DNA of 64,000 nucleotides. It comes from Paenibacillus taichungensis. GTDB taxonomy: Bacteria > Bacillota > Bacilli > Paenibacillales > Paenibacillaceae. Each line of letters begins with the position of its first letter. Position 1 is the stretch's first letter. Below, piece by piece: positions 51,716 through 60,567 of the stretch. The notes beneath the pieces are model-generated. The model ran no database searches and was not told where the DNA came from. It was given only the letters and a program-made list of their open reading frames with translations. Location of the stretch: NCBI RefSeq assembly GCF_003287275.1, contig NZ_QEVW01000001.1:186001-250000 (forward strand), in the 5' to 3' direction. Both the position numbers and the translations under genes were made by a program.

Positions 51716-52237
51716 ATGATCATTACAGCATATATGTTACCTGCTCTTTATGAGCAAAAGAAAGTTTCAGCGCATGACATGGAAGAGATTGTGCGTCTGT
51801 TGGCACACGCACCATTACTATACGATGACGGGCTGACAATTCAAGTCCAGGATTTCATGGAAGGGTTGGAGATTGAGCTTGAGCATGAAGTGCGGCGCGC
51901 AGTGATCGAGTTGTATGAACTGGCTGTGCAAGCTTGTCGCCCCTTCACCGATTCATCTGCTTATGAGCAGCTTCAGGATGCACTTGGATTACAGGCCGAA
52001 CTATGGCAGGCAGAAGTGCTGACGCTTGCCGAATGGATGGAATGGTTGAAGCAGATCGGTAAAGGACAAAGAAAACTGCCTGAATACAATTTTACAGCCA
52101 TGCTGGGGAATTTGCCTGAAGGGTTCATGATTCATGATTTCCATGATGAGCTCATGTATCAGTTGGAGCAAAATTCAACGAACGCATGGGCGATCGAAGA
52201 ACGCAATCGCTTATACGCAGCATTGGGCGTAAATTAA
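51716..52237 (+). CDS. Hypothetical acidic helical protein
   Basis: A 173-residue, strongly acidic, helix-rich soluble protein (LYEQKKVSAHDMEEIVRLLA, EIELEHEVRRAVIELYELAV, LAEWMEWLKQIGKGQRKLPE). No known domain or motif was recognised. TAGGAG lies 3-4 bases before the ATG at 51716, a tight spacing. It follows the PfpI gene by 40 bases and may be co-transcribed with it. Confidence 0.75.
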   Translation: MIITAYMLPALYEQKKVSAHDMEEIVRLLAHAPLLYDDGLTIQVQDFMEGLEIELEHEVRRAVIELYELAVQACRPFTDSSAYEQLQDALGLQAELWQAEVLTLAEWMEWLKQIGKGQRKLPEYNFTAMLGNLPEGFMIHDFHDELMYQLEQNSTNAWAIEERNRLYAALGVN

Positions 52238-52319
52238 AATTAAACAAAACGGTCACAGACGGTGTTAGTTCATATATAGCGTACTTGCTTTACCCAGTAT
52301 GGGGAAATGAGGGGATACC

Positions 52320-53201
52320 GTGAAAAAGGTTGTGTTGGCGGGTGGAACAGGGTTTGTTGGTCAGGATTTTGCCCACAGATTCAAGGAACTTGGTTATGAG
52401 GTGATCATTATCTCACGCCAGCCCGGTCATATTGCCTGGGATAACCAGGCTGGAATTATACAGGCACTTGAAGGTGCAGAATTGCTGATTAACCTGGCCG
52501 GAAAATCCGTAAACTGCCGTTACACGGACGAGAACCGCAAAGTCATTCTGGAATCCAGAACACGCACAACCCGCATTTTGGGCGAGTCTGTTCTGGCTTG
52601 TAGCATTCCTCCCGAATTATGGATTAATTCGAGCACGGCCACGATATATAGACATGCAGAAGATCGCCCCATGACGGAGAAAGAGGGCGAGATTGGCTCC
52701 GGGTTCTCGGTGGATGTCGCCAAGGCGTGGGAAAAGGCTTTTTTTGAATTCAGTCTGCCGTCTACACGTCAGATTGCATTACGGATTGCTATTGTGCTGG
52801 GAGAAGGTGGCGTCATGGAGCCACTGACCAATCTGGTCCGCTTTGGGCTGGGTGGATCACAAGGACCTGGAAGCCAGCAGTTTAGCTGGATTCATATAGA
52901 AGATTTGTTCCGCATGGTGATCTATGTTCAGCGGCACCCGCATCTGGAAGGGGTATTTAATGCTTCCTCTCCGCATCCTGTCACGAACCGCCAGCTTATG
53001 GAGAGTCTACGGCGGCAGATGGGAGTTCGGATTGGACTTCCTTCACCTCGCTGGATGCTGGAACTGGGAGCACGATTCATCCGGACCGAAACAGAACTGG
53101 TTCTCAAAAGTCGCTGGGTTATTCCCGAAAGGCTGGAGAGAGAAGGATTTACATTCAGATATGATACGCTTGATCTTGCACTGGCCGAGATTTTGAAGTA
53201 A
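52320..53201 (+). CDS. TIGR01777 family NAD-dependent epimerase-like oxidoreductase
   Basis: A 293-residue extended-SDR protein. The nucleotide motif is VLAGGTGFVGQDFAHRF, followed by LINLAGKSVNCRYTDENRKV, a hallmark of TIGR01777/YfcH proteins, then WINSSTATIYRHAEDRPMTE and FSWIHIEDLFRMVIYV. A C-terminal DUF1731-like tail (SPRWMLELGARFIRTETELV) completes the family pattern. The reaction is unknown; relatives bind NADP. GTG start behind GAGGGGATACC. A GGGCAGA/TCTGCCC hairpin follows at about 53250. Confidence 0.88.
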   Translation: MKKVVLAGGTGFVGQDFAHRFKELGYEVIIISRQPGHIAWDNQAGIIQALEGAELLINLAGKSVNCRYTDENRKVILESRTRTTRILGESVLACSIPPELWINSSTATIYRHAEDRPMTEKEGEIGSGFSVDVAKAWEKAFFEFSLPSTRQIALRIAIVLGEGGVMEPLTNLVRFGLGGSQGPGSQQFSWIHIEDLFRMVIYVQRHPHLEGVFNASSPHPVTNRQLMESLRRQMGVRIGLPSPRWMLELGARFIRTETELVLKSRWVIPERLEREGFTFRYDTLDLALAEILK

Positions 53202-53244
53202 GGAAATGAATCAACATGACTGAATAAAAAAGATAGCACAACGG

Positions 53245-53281
53245 GAGGGGCAGAGATATCTGCCCTTCTGCTGTATTTTCT
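53245..53281 (+). terminator. Weak terminator-like hairpin
   Basis: GGGCAGA-GATA-TCTGCCC is a perfect 7-bp stem followed by an interrupted T-rich tail. It separates the TIGR01777 gene from the biosynthetic operon. Confidence 0.5.
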
Positions 53282-53354
53282 TCACTTCGTCATGCGTTTA
53301 GCCAGGCGGGGTGAAGTGTAATTTCAATTAGATATATCGACTAAACATCTACAC

Positions 53355-53424
53355 GATAACAGCGAGCGAAAGGTTGTTCTGTCATCCGAGTGTTAGTGTA
53401 ATTATTTATTAGTTGAACTTATAT
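53355..53424 (+). repeat. Intergenic element, copy B (GATAACAG hairpin type)
   Basis: GATAACAG (53355-53362) pairs with CTGTCATC (53379-53386) across 16 bases, exactly as in copy A. The segment AAGGTTGTTCTGTCAT and the end TTAGTTGAACTTATAT are shared with 7210-7282. It ends about 30 bases before the KASIII-like gene. Confidence 0.8.
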
Positions 53425-53455
53425 TCAGTCAGAAGAAGAGAAAGAGGTAGGTCAT

Positions 53456-54457
53456 ATGCAGCTTAGAAGAGTGAGAATTGTTGGGACAGGCAAGTATTTG
53501 CCTGAACAGGAAGTAACCGACGAAGAGTTGGATCGCCGTTTGCAGGTGCCTGCGGGATGGGTCAGCAAAGCAACAGGTGTAGGTGTGCGTCATTACGCTA
53601 CGGGTGTAGAGACCTCTTCCTTCATGGGGGCGAGGGCTGCCGAAGCCGCACTTGCGGATGCGGGATTGACGTTCGCAGATATAGACTGTCTGGTGTGTAC
53701 AAGCGGTACGAAGGAACAACCTTTACCCAGTACGGCGGTATTCATTCAACAGGCGATGGGGCAGCAGGATTCGGGTGTGCCGGCCTTTGACATGGATGCG
53801 ACCTGCTTGAGTTTTCTGAACGGGTTGGATGTTATCTCCTATATGGTGGATGCCGGGCGTTATAAAAGGGTGCTGCTTGTAGCTACGGAGATCGCTTCGA
53901 AGGGATTGAATTGGTCAAACAAGGAAAGTGCTGCCCTGTTCGGTGATGGAGCTGCTGCTGTCATTATTGAACGCTCCGCTGAAGGAGAATCTTCGCAGAT
54001 TGTACATGCCTCACTAAAAACGTATAGCCGAGGCGCGCGGTTTTCGGAAATTGCCGGTGGGGGCACTCGTCTGCATGCCTCGAATTATGTGGCAGAGCAG
54101 CCTGAACCCTATCTTTTTCAAATGGATGGACAGGCTATCTTCCGTATGGCATCCAGATTGTTGCCAGCATTTATTGACGATATGTTGCAGGCCACCGGTG
54201 ATCAGATGAAGGATTTCCAATTGGTGATTCCACATCAGGGAAGTGCCATGGCGATGAGGCTGATCCGCAAAAAGCTGGGAATCGAAGAGGAACGTTTTAT
54301 GGACATTACACGAAATCACGGCAATACCATTGCCGCTTCCATTCCGATGGGGCTGCATGAAGCGATCAAGCAGCAGCGTATTCAGCGGGGAGATCGGGTG
54401 CTGATGATCGGAACAGCCGCCGGATTGTCACTGGGAGGACTCATTTTTGACTACTAG
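53456..54457 (+). CDS. KASIII/OleA-like 3-oxoacyl-ACP synthase
   Basis: A 333-residue thiolase-fold condensing enzyme. The catalytic triad is C117 in DMDATCLSF, H260 in IPHQGSA and N290 in RNHGNTIAAS, as in FabH (Cys-His-Asn). The N-terminal dimer region contains VPAGWVSKATGVGVRHYA. It could extend an acyl starter by malonyl-ACP or join two acyl thioesters head to head like OleA. Standing at the head of an operon with ligases and reductases, it is more likely a specialised enzyme than housekeeping FabH. The ATG at 53456 follows AGAGGTAGGTC. Confidence 0.9.
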   Translation: MQLRRVRIVGTGKYLPEQEVTDEELDRRLQVPAGWVSKATGVGVRHYATGVETSSFMGARAAEAALADAGLTFADIDCLVCTSGTKEQPLPSTAVFIQQAMGQQDSGVPAFDMDATCLSFLNGLDVISYMVDAGRYKRVLLVATEIASKGLNWSNKESAALFGDGAAAVIIERSAEGESSQIVHASLKTYSRGARFSEIAGGGTRLHASNYVAEQPEPYLFQMDGQAIFRMASRLLPAFIDDMLQATGDQMKDFQLVIPHQGSAMAMRLIRKKLGIEEERFMDITRNHGNTIAASIPMGLHEAIKQQRIQRGDRVLMIGTAAGLSLGGLIFDY

Positions 54458-55748
54458 ATTCACGAAGAATGGACATCAAACATCAGAATCCTTAAATGTG
54501 TTACTCACAGGCGGTCGGGCCCCGGTAACCCTCGAGCTGGCGCGTATGTTTCATCATGCGGGTCACCGGGTTTACGTCGCGGAGAGCGTGAGGAGTCATT
54601 TATGCAGATTGTCCAGTGCGGTGGAGCAGTGCTTCATGGTTCCATCTCCACGTCATGAAACAGAGAATTACTTGTTAGAGATGGAGAGTCTGGTTCAAAC
54701 CTGGCAGATCGACTTGTTGATTCCAATGTGTGAAGAAGTTTTTTATATCGCTCAAGGAGCAGAGAGGCTGCGTAATCACTGCCGTGTACTTGTTTCGCCT
54801 ATAGAGCAGCTGCATGAATTGCATCATAAATATCATTTTATCCAGCTTGCAAATTCGCTTGGTCTTTCGGTTCCGGATACCTGTCTGATCAACAGTCGGC
54901 AGGAATGGATGAAAGCGCAGGCTGTTCTGGAAATAGAGGGGAAATGGGTATGGAAGCCCGTATACTCCCGCTTTGCTGCCAGAGTTCGTATGCCGATATC
55001 CTCTACAGCAAATTTGGATGAAGGCGCACTTGAACCTGATCAGAAGATATACGAAGGTAAAATGAAGCAGCACCGTTTACAGAATGATCCTCCTGGTGAC
55101 ACGGAAATATCCTCAGCTTCCCCTTGGGTTGCACAGGCTTATGTTGCCGGGCAAATGTTATGTACATACAGCGTAGCTTATGAAGGGACAATCGTTGCAC
55201 ATACGACCTACGACAGTCGCTATCGAACGGGCAGCGTAGGAGCGAGTGTTTTTTTTGAACATGTGGAGCATGAAGAGATTTACGAGTGGGTAAGGCAATT
55301 TGTACAGGCGACAGGGTTTAGCGGGCAGGTTGGGTTTGATTTTATCGAAACAGAGGACGGACAAGTGTATGCCATTGAGTGTAATCCGAGGGCGACCAGT
55401 GGCATCCATTTGTTTTACCCTGGTGATGGCTTGGTACGTGCTTTAATTGCACCTGATGAACTGGTGGAAGCGGCAAAAGTGATCATCCCCCAGCAAGGAA
55501 GTAAAGCGATGTTGATGCTTCCGATGCTGGGAAGTGGATTGCAGCAGCTCTTTGGGAAGGGCAGCCTGCGGACATGGATGACAGCCTGGCGAGGAACGAG
55601 GGATGTGGTGTATATGAGACACGATGTAAAACCTTTGTTTGAGCAATTTGCGGTTGTACTCTCCGCCTGGCGGCTGGCAAGGAAACATAAGTTTTCGCTG
55701 ACTGAAGCTTTGACTCACGACATAGAATGGAACGGTGAACAACGATGA
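54447..55748 (+). CDS. ATP-grasp domain ligase
   Basis: A 433-residue protein. An N-terminal pre-ATP-grasp Rossmann region (LNVLLTGGRAPVTLELARMF) covers 1-125. The ATP-grasp fold runs about 130-325, with the ATP lysine K170 in WVWKPVYSR, D298 in VGFDFIETEDGQ and the metal-binding E311 and N313 in AIECNPRATSGIHLF. A helical C-terminal region of about 100 residues follows. Such enzymes activate a carboxylate as acyl phosphate and couple it to an amine or similar nucleophile. The TTG start lies inside the end of the KASIII gene, 8 bases after GGGAGG. Its substrates are unknown. Confidence 0.87.
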   Translation: MTTRFTKNGHQTSESLNVLLTGGRAPVTLELARMFHHAGHRVYVAESVRSHLCRLSSAVEQCFMVPSPRHETENYLLEMESLVQTWQIDLLIPMCEEVFYIAQGAERLRNHCRVLVSPIEQLHELHHKYHFIQLANSLGLSVPDTCLINSRQEWMKAQAVLEIEGKWVWKPVYSRFAARVRMPISSTANLDEGALEPDQKIYEGKMKQHRLQNDPPGDTEISSASPWVAQAYVAGQMLCTYSVAYEGTIVAHTTYDSRYRTGSVGASVFFEHVEHEEIYEWVRQFVQATGFSGQVGFDFIETEDGQVYAIECNPRATSGIHLFYPGDGLVRALIAPDELVEAAKVIIPQQGSKAMLMLPMLGSGLQQLFGKGSLRTWMTAWRGTRDVVYMRHDVKPLFEQFAVVLSAWRLARKHKFSLTEALTHDIEWNGEQR

Positions 55749-56740
55749 ATAGAGCTTTGGTTACAGGAGCAACCGGATGTCTGGGCAGACATCTGGCGAT
55801 ACGGCTTGCGGAGCAAGGCTGGGAAGTTACGGGTATGGGACGCCAGCCAAAGCACGGGGCACAGCTTGAGGCAGAAGGCATTCGATTTTATAACGGAGAT
55901 ATACGGGATCAGGCTGCGGTGAATGAGGTCTGTTCGGGTCAGGATGTTGTGTTTCACTGTGCAGCGTTATCGTCGCCATGGGGCAAATATCGGGATTTTT
56001 ACAGCAGCAATGTGGAGGGGACACAGCATTTGGTGGACCGTAGTATGAAAGGTGGCGTACAGCGCTTCATTCACGTATCAACCCCGAGCATATATTTTAA
56101 CTACAGTCCGCGATATGACATACATGAGAACGACCCCTTGCCATCCAAACCAGCTAATCATTATGCAGCGACCAAACGGCTCGCTGAGCAGGTGGTTTTA
56201 CAGGCTCATGCCAAGGGTCTTCCATCGATCATGATTCGTCCAAGAGCTATTTTTGGTCCGTATGACCAGACCCTTTTTCCCAGAATCGTAGCAGCAAATG
56301 CCAAATCGGGTGTACCTATGATCGGAGGCGGACAGGCACTCATTGACCTGACTTGTGTGGATAACGTGGTGGATGCGCTGTTGTTATGCAGGGATGCCAA
56401 GAAAGAAGTGCTGGGTCGTGCCTACAATATTTCCAATGGAGATCCGAGACCGTTCCGGGATTTGGTGAGCACGTTGTTTGGAAAGCTGGAGATGCCTTTA
56501 CGCCGTCGAAATATTCCCTACCGAGCAGCATACGGAGCAGCCGCAGTGCTGGAACGTGTACATCGCTTGATTCCTGCGTTAGGTGAACCTCAATTGACGC
56601 GGTATACGGTTGGTTCGTTATCTATCCCGCAGACGCTGGATATTACGGATGCCCGTGAGAAGCTGGGGTATGTGCCTCGATTGTCCATTGATGAGGGGTT
56701 ACAACAATTTGCAGACTGGTGGAGGGCTGAATCATGCTGA
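55745..56740 (+). CDS. OleD-like NAD(P)-dependent reductase (3-beta-HSD/epimerase family)
   Basis: A 331-residue extended SDR. The cofactor motif is VTGATGCLGRHLAIRL at 6-21. Catalytic residues are S112 in HVSTPSIYF and the Y140-x3-K144 pair in NHYAATKRLAEQ. The pattern VVFHCAALSSPWGKYRDFYS followed by NVEGTQ is that of the 3-beta-hydroxysteroid dehydrogenase group, which includes OleD. OleD reduces the 2-alkyl-3-ketoacid made by OleA. It overlaps its neighbours by 4 and 7 bases. A reductive step on the KASIII product is the natural inference. Confidence 0.88.
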   Translation: MNRALVTGATGCLGRHLAIRLAEQGWEVTGMGRQPKHGAQLEAEGIRFYNGDIRDQAAVNEVCSGQDVVFHCAALSSPWGKYRDFYSSNVEGTQHLVDRSMKGGVQRFIHVSTPSIYFNYSPRYDIHENDPLPSKPANHYAATKRLAEQVVLQAHAKGLPSIMIRPRAIFGPYDQTLFPRIVAANAKSGVPMIGGGQALIDLTCVDNVVDALLLCRDAKKEVLGRAYNISNGDPRPFRDLVSTLFGKLEMPLRRRNIPYRAAYGAAAVLERVHRLIPALGEPQLTRYTVGSLSIPQTLDITDAREKLGYVPRLSIDEGLQQFADWWRAESC

Positions 56741-57594
56741 CAACAACTTCAGTAAAACTTCATCTGGGCGCAGCGGGTTACTGCACACATCCGGAGTTTC
56801 TGACGCTGCGTGGTGGAAGTGTGCGTTCGGTGGCCTTTCCAGCCGGCTTTGCGTGTATCATTCATCCTATACATGGTCCGATTCTGCTGGACACGGGATA
56901 TAGCTCCCGTTTTTTCAAGGAAACCGCTCACTTGCCAAACGCGCTGTATCGTCATATTACACCTGTGGTATATCGTGAAGAAGACAGTGCAGTACATTTT
57001 CTGGCTCGTATAGGGCTGAAAGCTTCAGATATTCGGTACATCATCCTCTCACACTTTCATGGGGATCATATTGCAGGTGTGCGGGATTTTCCACAGGCGC
57101 AATTGATCTATCTGCCAAGAGCCTATGACGCTGTGCGTTCGCTTGGACCCATTGCGGCTGTAAAGGCAGGATTTCTGTCCGGGCTGCTGCCAGAGGACTT
57201 TGATGCGCGATCAATGCCTGTTACGAAGCAGCCAGAGCGATGGGTGAGAGCGGGTGAAGATTTTCCTTTTCCCGAGGTATACGATATTTTCGGTGATGGC
57301 AGTCTGCTGGGTGTTGACGTATCGGGTCATGCGGAAGGCATGATGGGAATTTTGCTCAGTACGGAGTTGTATGACTATTTTCTGTGTGCGGACGTAGTGT
57401 GGTCGAGTCGTGCTTTTCAGGAACAACGCAGACCTCATGTACTCGCTGGAATCATTATGTCGGATCGTCAGGCGTATCGAAGAAACTTTGACAGACTGGT
57501 TCAGTTGCATCAGCAGTTTCCGGCGATTCGGATTGTGCCCAGTCATTGCCGTGAAGCGCTGAATGCTTGGGGTACAGTGGGTGAGGACATATGA
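56734..57594 (+). CDS. MBL-fold metallo-hydrolase
   Basis: A 286-residue metallo-beta-lactamase-fold protein. Metal ligands are H107, H109, D111 and H112 in LSHFHGDHIAG, then H199 in DVSGHAEGMMG, D220 in FLCADVVW and H271 in VPSHCREA. The layout is that of a dinuclear zinc hydrolase of the lactonase or thioesterase type. In the operon it could release or open an acyl, thioester or lactone intermediate. It overlaps both neighbouring genes by a few bases. Confidence 0.88.
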   Translation: MLTTTSVKLHLGAAGYCTHPEFLTLRGGSVRSVAFPAGFACIIHPIHGPILLDTGYSSRFFKETAHLPNALYRHITPVVYREEDSAVHFLARIGLKASDIRYIILSHFHGDHIAGVRDFPQAQLIYLPRAYDAVRSLGPIAAVKAGFLSGLLPEDFDARSMPVTKQPERWVRAGEDFPFPEVYDIFGDGSLLGVDVSGHAEGMMGILLSTELYDYFLCADVVWSSRAFQEQRRPHVLAGIIMSDRQAYRRNFDRLVQLHQQFPAIRIVPSHCREALNAWGTVGEDI

Positions 57595-58907
57595 GCAACA
57601 CACTGCGTATTGTCTATCATTATGCACTTGCACGGGGATTCAGAAAATGGAAAACACGAGCGCAGCTTGAACGCTGGCAGGAACGCCAGATCATTCGGCA
57701 AGTGGAGCGGGTTCGTAAAAAGTCGCCTTTTTACCGGGAGTGGTGGGGTGATGTTGATGCATCCAACTGGAGAAGCTTTCCCCTAATTGACAAAACGATC
57801 ATGATGCAGCATTTCGATCGGCTCAACACGGTGGGCATTTCCAAGGGCGAAGCGATGGCTCTCGCCGGGGAGAGCGAGGAAACGCGTGATTTCAAGCCAT
57901 CCGTTCAGGGTGTGACGGTAGGCTTGTCCTCAGGCACATCGGGCAACCGGGGGCTGTTTCTGGTGAGTGATCAGGAGCAAGATGCGTGGACAGGGACGGT
58001 GCTGGCTAAGCTCCTGCCTGGCGGACTGTGGAAGCCTGCCAAGATCGCCTTTTTCCTGCGGGCCAACAGCAATTTGTATGAATCGGTGCAGCGGGGTAAT
58101 CTGCAATTTCAATATTTTGATCTGCTGGAGCGTGTCGATACCTTGGTTGAACGTATGGAAACATACCGACCCACCGTATGGGTAGCGCCGCCTTCCATGC
58201 TGAGAATGTTGGCTGACGCTTATACGTCAGGCGCATTGACCACTGTACCGGACAAAATCATTTCGGTTGCCGAAGTACTTGACCCGCTGGATCGCAAGGT
58301 GCTGGAGAGTGTTTTTGGGCAAACGATTCATCAGGTGTACCAGTGTACGGAAGGATTTCTGGGCGCAACCTGCCGCTTCGGCACGTTGCATTTGAATGAA
58401 GATATCGTTCATATTGAAAAAGAGTTCATTGATCCCGCGACCCGGAGGTTCGTGCCTGTAATCACGGATTTCTCCAGAACTACACAGCCTATTATCCGGT
58501 ATCGGTTGAACGACATTCTGACGGAGGCAGCCGTTCCTTGTGCCTGTGGGTCTCCATTCACTGCCATAGAGCGGATCGAAGGCCGCTGTGATGACACGCT
58601 TTATTTTCCACATCGGCAATCGGGCAAAGCCGTACCTGTATTTCCGGATTTTGTTACGCGTGCGGTGATTGCATCCTCTCCCGCTATTGAGCATTATCGG
58701 GTCGTACAGCGAGGTAACGGGGTGTTGGAAGTATCACTTCGGCTTGGAGAAGGGGAAGGGATGCAGCAGGTGGAAGTTGGTGTGAAGCGGGAGCTGACGA
58801 AGCTGGGAGAGCGGATGGAATGCAGAATACCTGATATCCGATTCGTTCCTTATACGTTTGAACCGGGAATAACGAAGCTGCGCCGAGTGGAGAGACAATA
58901 CACTTGA
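57591..58907 (+). CDS. F390-synthetase-like adenylate-forming enzyme
   Basis: A 438-residue protein related to phenylacetate-CoA ligase (PaaK) and coenzyme F390 synthetase. The P-loop is VGLSSGTSGNRGLFLVS at about 110-126. The adenylate-binding region is IHQVYQCTEGFLGATC near 250, followed by PIIRYRLNDI, the equivalent of the family's hinge-side R-x-R-x-x-D. A CACG motif (AVPCACGSPFTAIERIEGRC) follows, as in F390 synthetases. It should activate a carboxylate as an AMP ester. The acceptor may be CoA, a carrier protein or an alcohol. The start overlaps the MBL gene by 4 bases. Confidence 0.86.
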   Translation: MSNTLRIVYHYALARGFRKWKTRAQLERWQERQIIRQVERVRKKSPFYREWWGDVDASNWRSFPLIDKTIMMQHFDRLNTVGISKGEAMALAGESEETRDFKPSVQGVTVGLSSGTSGNRGLFLVSDQEQDAWTGTVLAKLLPGGLWKPAKIAFFLRANSNLYESVQRGNLQFQYFDLLERVDTLVERMETYRPTVWVAPPSMLRMLADAYTSGALTTVPDKIISVAEVLDPLDRKVLESVFGQTIHQVYQCTEGFLGATCRFGTLHLNEDIVHIEKEFIDPATRRFVPVITDFSRTTQPIIRYRLNDILTEAAVPCACGSPFTAIERIEGRCDDTLYFPHRQSGKAVPVFPDFVTRAVIASSPAIEHYRVVQRGNGVLEVSLRLGEGEGMQQVEVGVKRELTKLGERMECRIPDIRFVPYTFEPGITKLRRVERQYT

Positions 58908-58977
58908 GTGAAGCGTAGAGATGTTAGTGGTAACGAAGATAAATCCATTAAATCCATCGAGGGAAGAGGTGAAGCAG

Positions 58978-59898
58978 ATGACAGAACAGAAGATACAGAC
59001 AGAGGACGATCCTATACAGGGCGAAACAGGTTTAACCGTGGGGAAATCGAAAGAGTTCGACTCAAGCGTCCCTATTGCGTTAATTACGGGTACATCGAGT
59101 GGGTTCGGTATGCTTACGGCGGTTACGCTGGCTAAACAAGGATATCGTGTTATTGCAACGATGCGAGATTTGAGTCGGAATGCGGAATTGGTAAGGCTGG
59201 CGGAGCAGGCGGGCATCTCGGATCGGTTACAGGTTATTCGGCTGGATGTGACGGATGCTGATTCGGTGCAGGAGGCTGTTCAGACGGTACTTCAAAACTA
59301 TGGGCGGATCGATATGCTGGTGAACAATGCAGGATTTGCACTTGGCGGATTTATTGAGGAAGTATCCATGGATGATTGGCGTCGGCAAATGGAAACGAAT
59401 CTGTTCGGCTTGATTGCCGTTACACGTGCGGTCCTGCCAGTCATGCGTGAGCAAAAGCAGGGATTGATCATCAACTTGTCCAGCGTCAGTGGATTGTCCG
59501 GTTTTCCAGGTTATGCGCCGTATGCTGCATCCAAATTCGCCGTGGAAGGTTTCACGGAAAGTTTGCGTCATGAGATGTCTTCGTTCGGCGTCCGGGTTGT
59601 GCTCGTAGAGCCGGGTGCTTATCGTACACCCATATGGAGTAAAGGTTTGGGTGAAATTCACAGGAGCGAACATTCTCCATATAAAGATAAGCTGGACGCG
59701 GTTCTTCGATATTCCCAGCATGCTGGGAATACTGCACCTGATCCGCAGGAAGTGGCCGATCTGATTGCTCGCATTGCACGGATGCGTGCACCAAGGCTCC
59801 GTTATGCGCTGGGTAAAGGTTCGCGTTTGCTTATCATCGGTAAGCTGCTGCTTCCCTGGAAATGGCTGGAGTGGATTATTGCGCGTGGACTGAAATAG
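58978..59898 (+). CDS. Short-chain dehydrogenase/reductase
   Basis: About 306 residues. Classical SDR motifs are ALITGTSSGFGMLTA, MLVNNAGFALGGFIE, INLSSVSGLSGFPGYAPYAA and the Y-x3-K pair in YAASKFAVEGF. The C-terminal part LLIIGKLLLPWKWLEWIIAR is hydrophobic and could touch the membrane or a lipid substrate. It follows the adenylating enzyme by 70 bases and is probably the last gene of the operon. ATG 58978 is preferred (AGAGGTGAAGCAG upstream) over the frame's first start at 58921. The substrate is unknown. Confidence 0.87.
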   Translation: MTEQKIQTEDDPIQGETGLTVGKSKEFDSSVPIALITGTSSGFGMLTAVTLAKQGYRVIATMRDLSRNAELVRLAEQAGISDRLQVIRLDVTDADSVQEAVQTVLQNYGRIDMLVNNAGFALGGFIEEVSMDDWRRQMETNLFGLIAVTRAVLPVMREQKQGLIINLSSVSGLSGFPGYAPYAASKFAVEGFTESLRHEMSSFGVRVVLVEPGAYRTPIWSKGLGEIHRSEHSPYKDKLDAVLRYSQHAGNTAPDPQEVADLIARIARMRAPRLRYALGKGSRLLIIGKLLLPWKWLEWIIARGLK

Positions 59899-59985
59899 GG
59901 CAATAGTAAACTACCGGAACGTGATTGGGTGAAAGAAGCCATGGAGCGGGATACGTCGAAATAAAAAATAATGGAGGGCTTTTAT

Positions 59986-60567
59986 ATGAAAATCGCTTTT
60001 GTTTTGTTTGATGGTTTGACTTTCCTTGATTTTGCAGGATTTTATGATGTGATCAATCGGTTGAATTTCTTTGAACAAACCAAAGGCACGACGTGGGAAA
60101 CATGTGCGATGACAGATCAGGTTACGGACGAATCAGGCCTAACGTTGAAGGTGGACCGGGTGAAGCCTGATTTGGCGGAATATGATCTCGTTTTTGTGCC
60201 TGGTGGCATGGGAACGCGCAAGCTTCGATTCGATGAGGCTTTTGTGGGCTGGCTGAGACAGGCCGAGAATGTTCCACTGAAGGTATCTGTGTGCACAGGC
60301 TCTCTGCTGATGGGGGCAGCTGGGTTTTTAACAGGTAAAAAAGCAACGACGCATCCCAATGTCTATGAACTGCTTGAGCCATACGTTGCCGAGGTGATTC
60401 AAACCCGGATTGTGAAAGACGGAAATGTGATTACAGCCGGCGGGGTAGCGACGTCCATTGATCTTGGGGTATATGTTGTAGGTTTGCTTGCAGGCCAGGA
60501 AGCCGCAGATAATGTGAAGCTCCAGATCGATTATCCTTATGACTTGCAGGGAGTGGTGGAAGCATGA
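59986..60567 (+). CDS. DJ-1/PfpI family protein
   Basis: About 193 residues. It opens MKIAFVLFDGLTFLDFAGFY, the form seen in isonitrile hydratase (InhA) and in the N-terminal domain of GATase1-like AraC regulators. The nucleophile-elbow cysteine is in VSVCTGSLLMGAAG, with YDLVFVPGGMGTR before it and VITAGGVATSIDLG after it. Isonitrile hydratase activity is one possibility but not proven. It overlaps the next gene by 4 bases. GGAGGGC precedes the ATG at 59986. Confidence 0.87.
   Translation: MKIAFVLFDGLTFLDFAGFYDVINRLNFFEQTKGTTWETCAMTDQVTDESGLTLKVDRVKPDLAEYDLVFVPGGMGTRKLRFDEAFVGWLRQAENVPLKVSVCTGSLLMGAAGFLTGKKATTHPNVYELLEPYVAEVIQTRIVKDGNVITAGGVATSIDLGVYVVGLLAGQEAADNVKLQIDYPYDLQGVVEA

Noticed and set aside
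53456..54457. Housekeeping FabH
   Set aside because: A normal fabH would be expected next to fabF or other fatty acid genes; here it leads an operon of ligases and reductases. The alternative cannot be fully ruled out without the rest of the genome.
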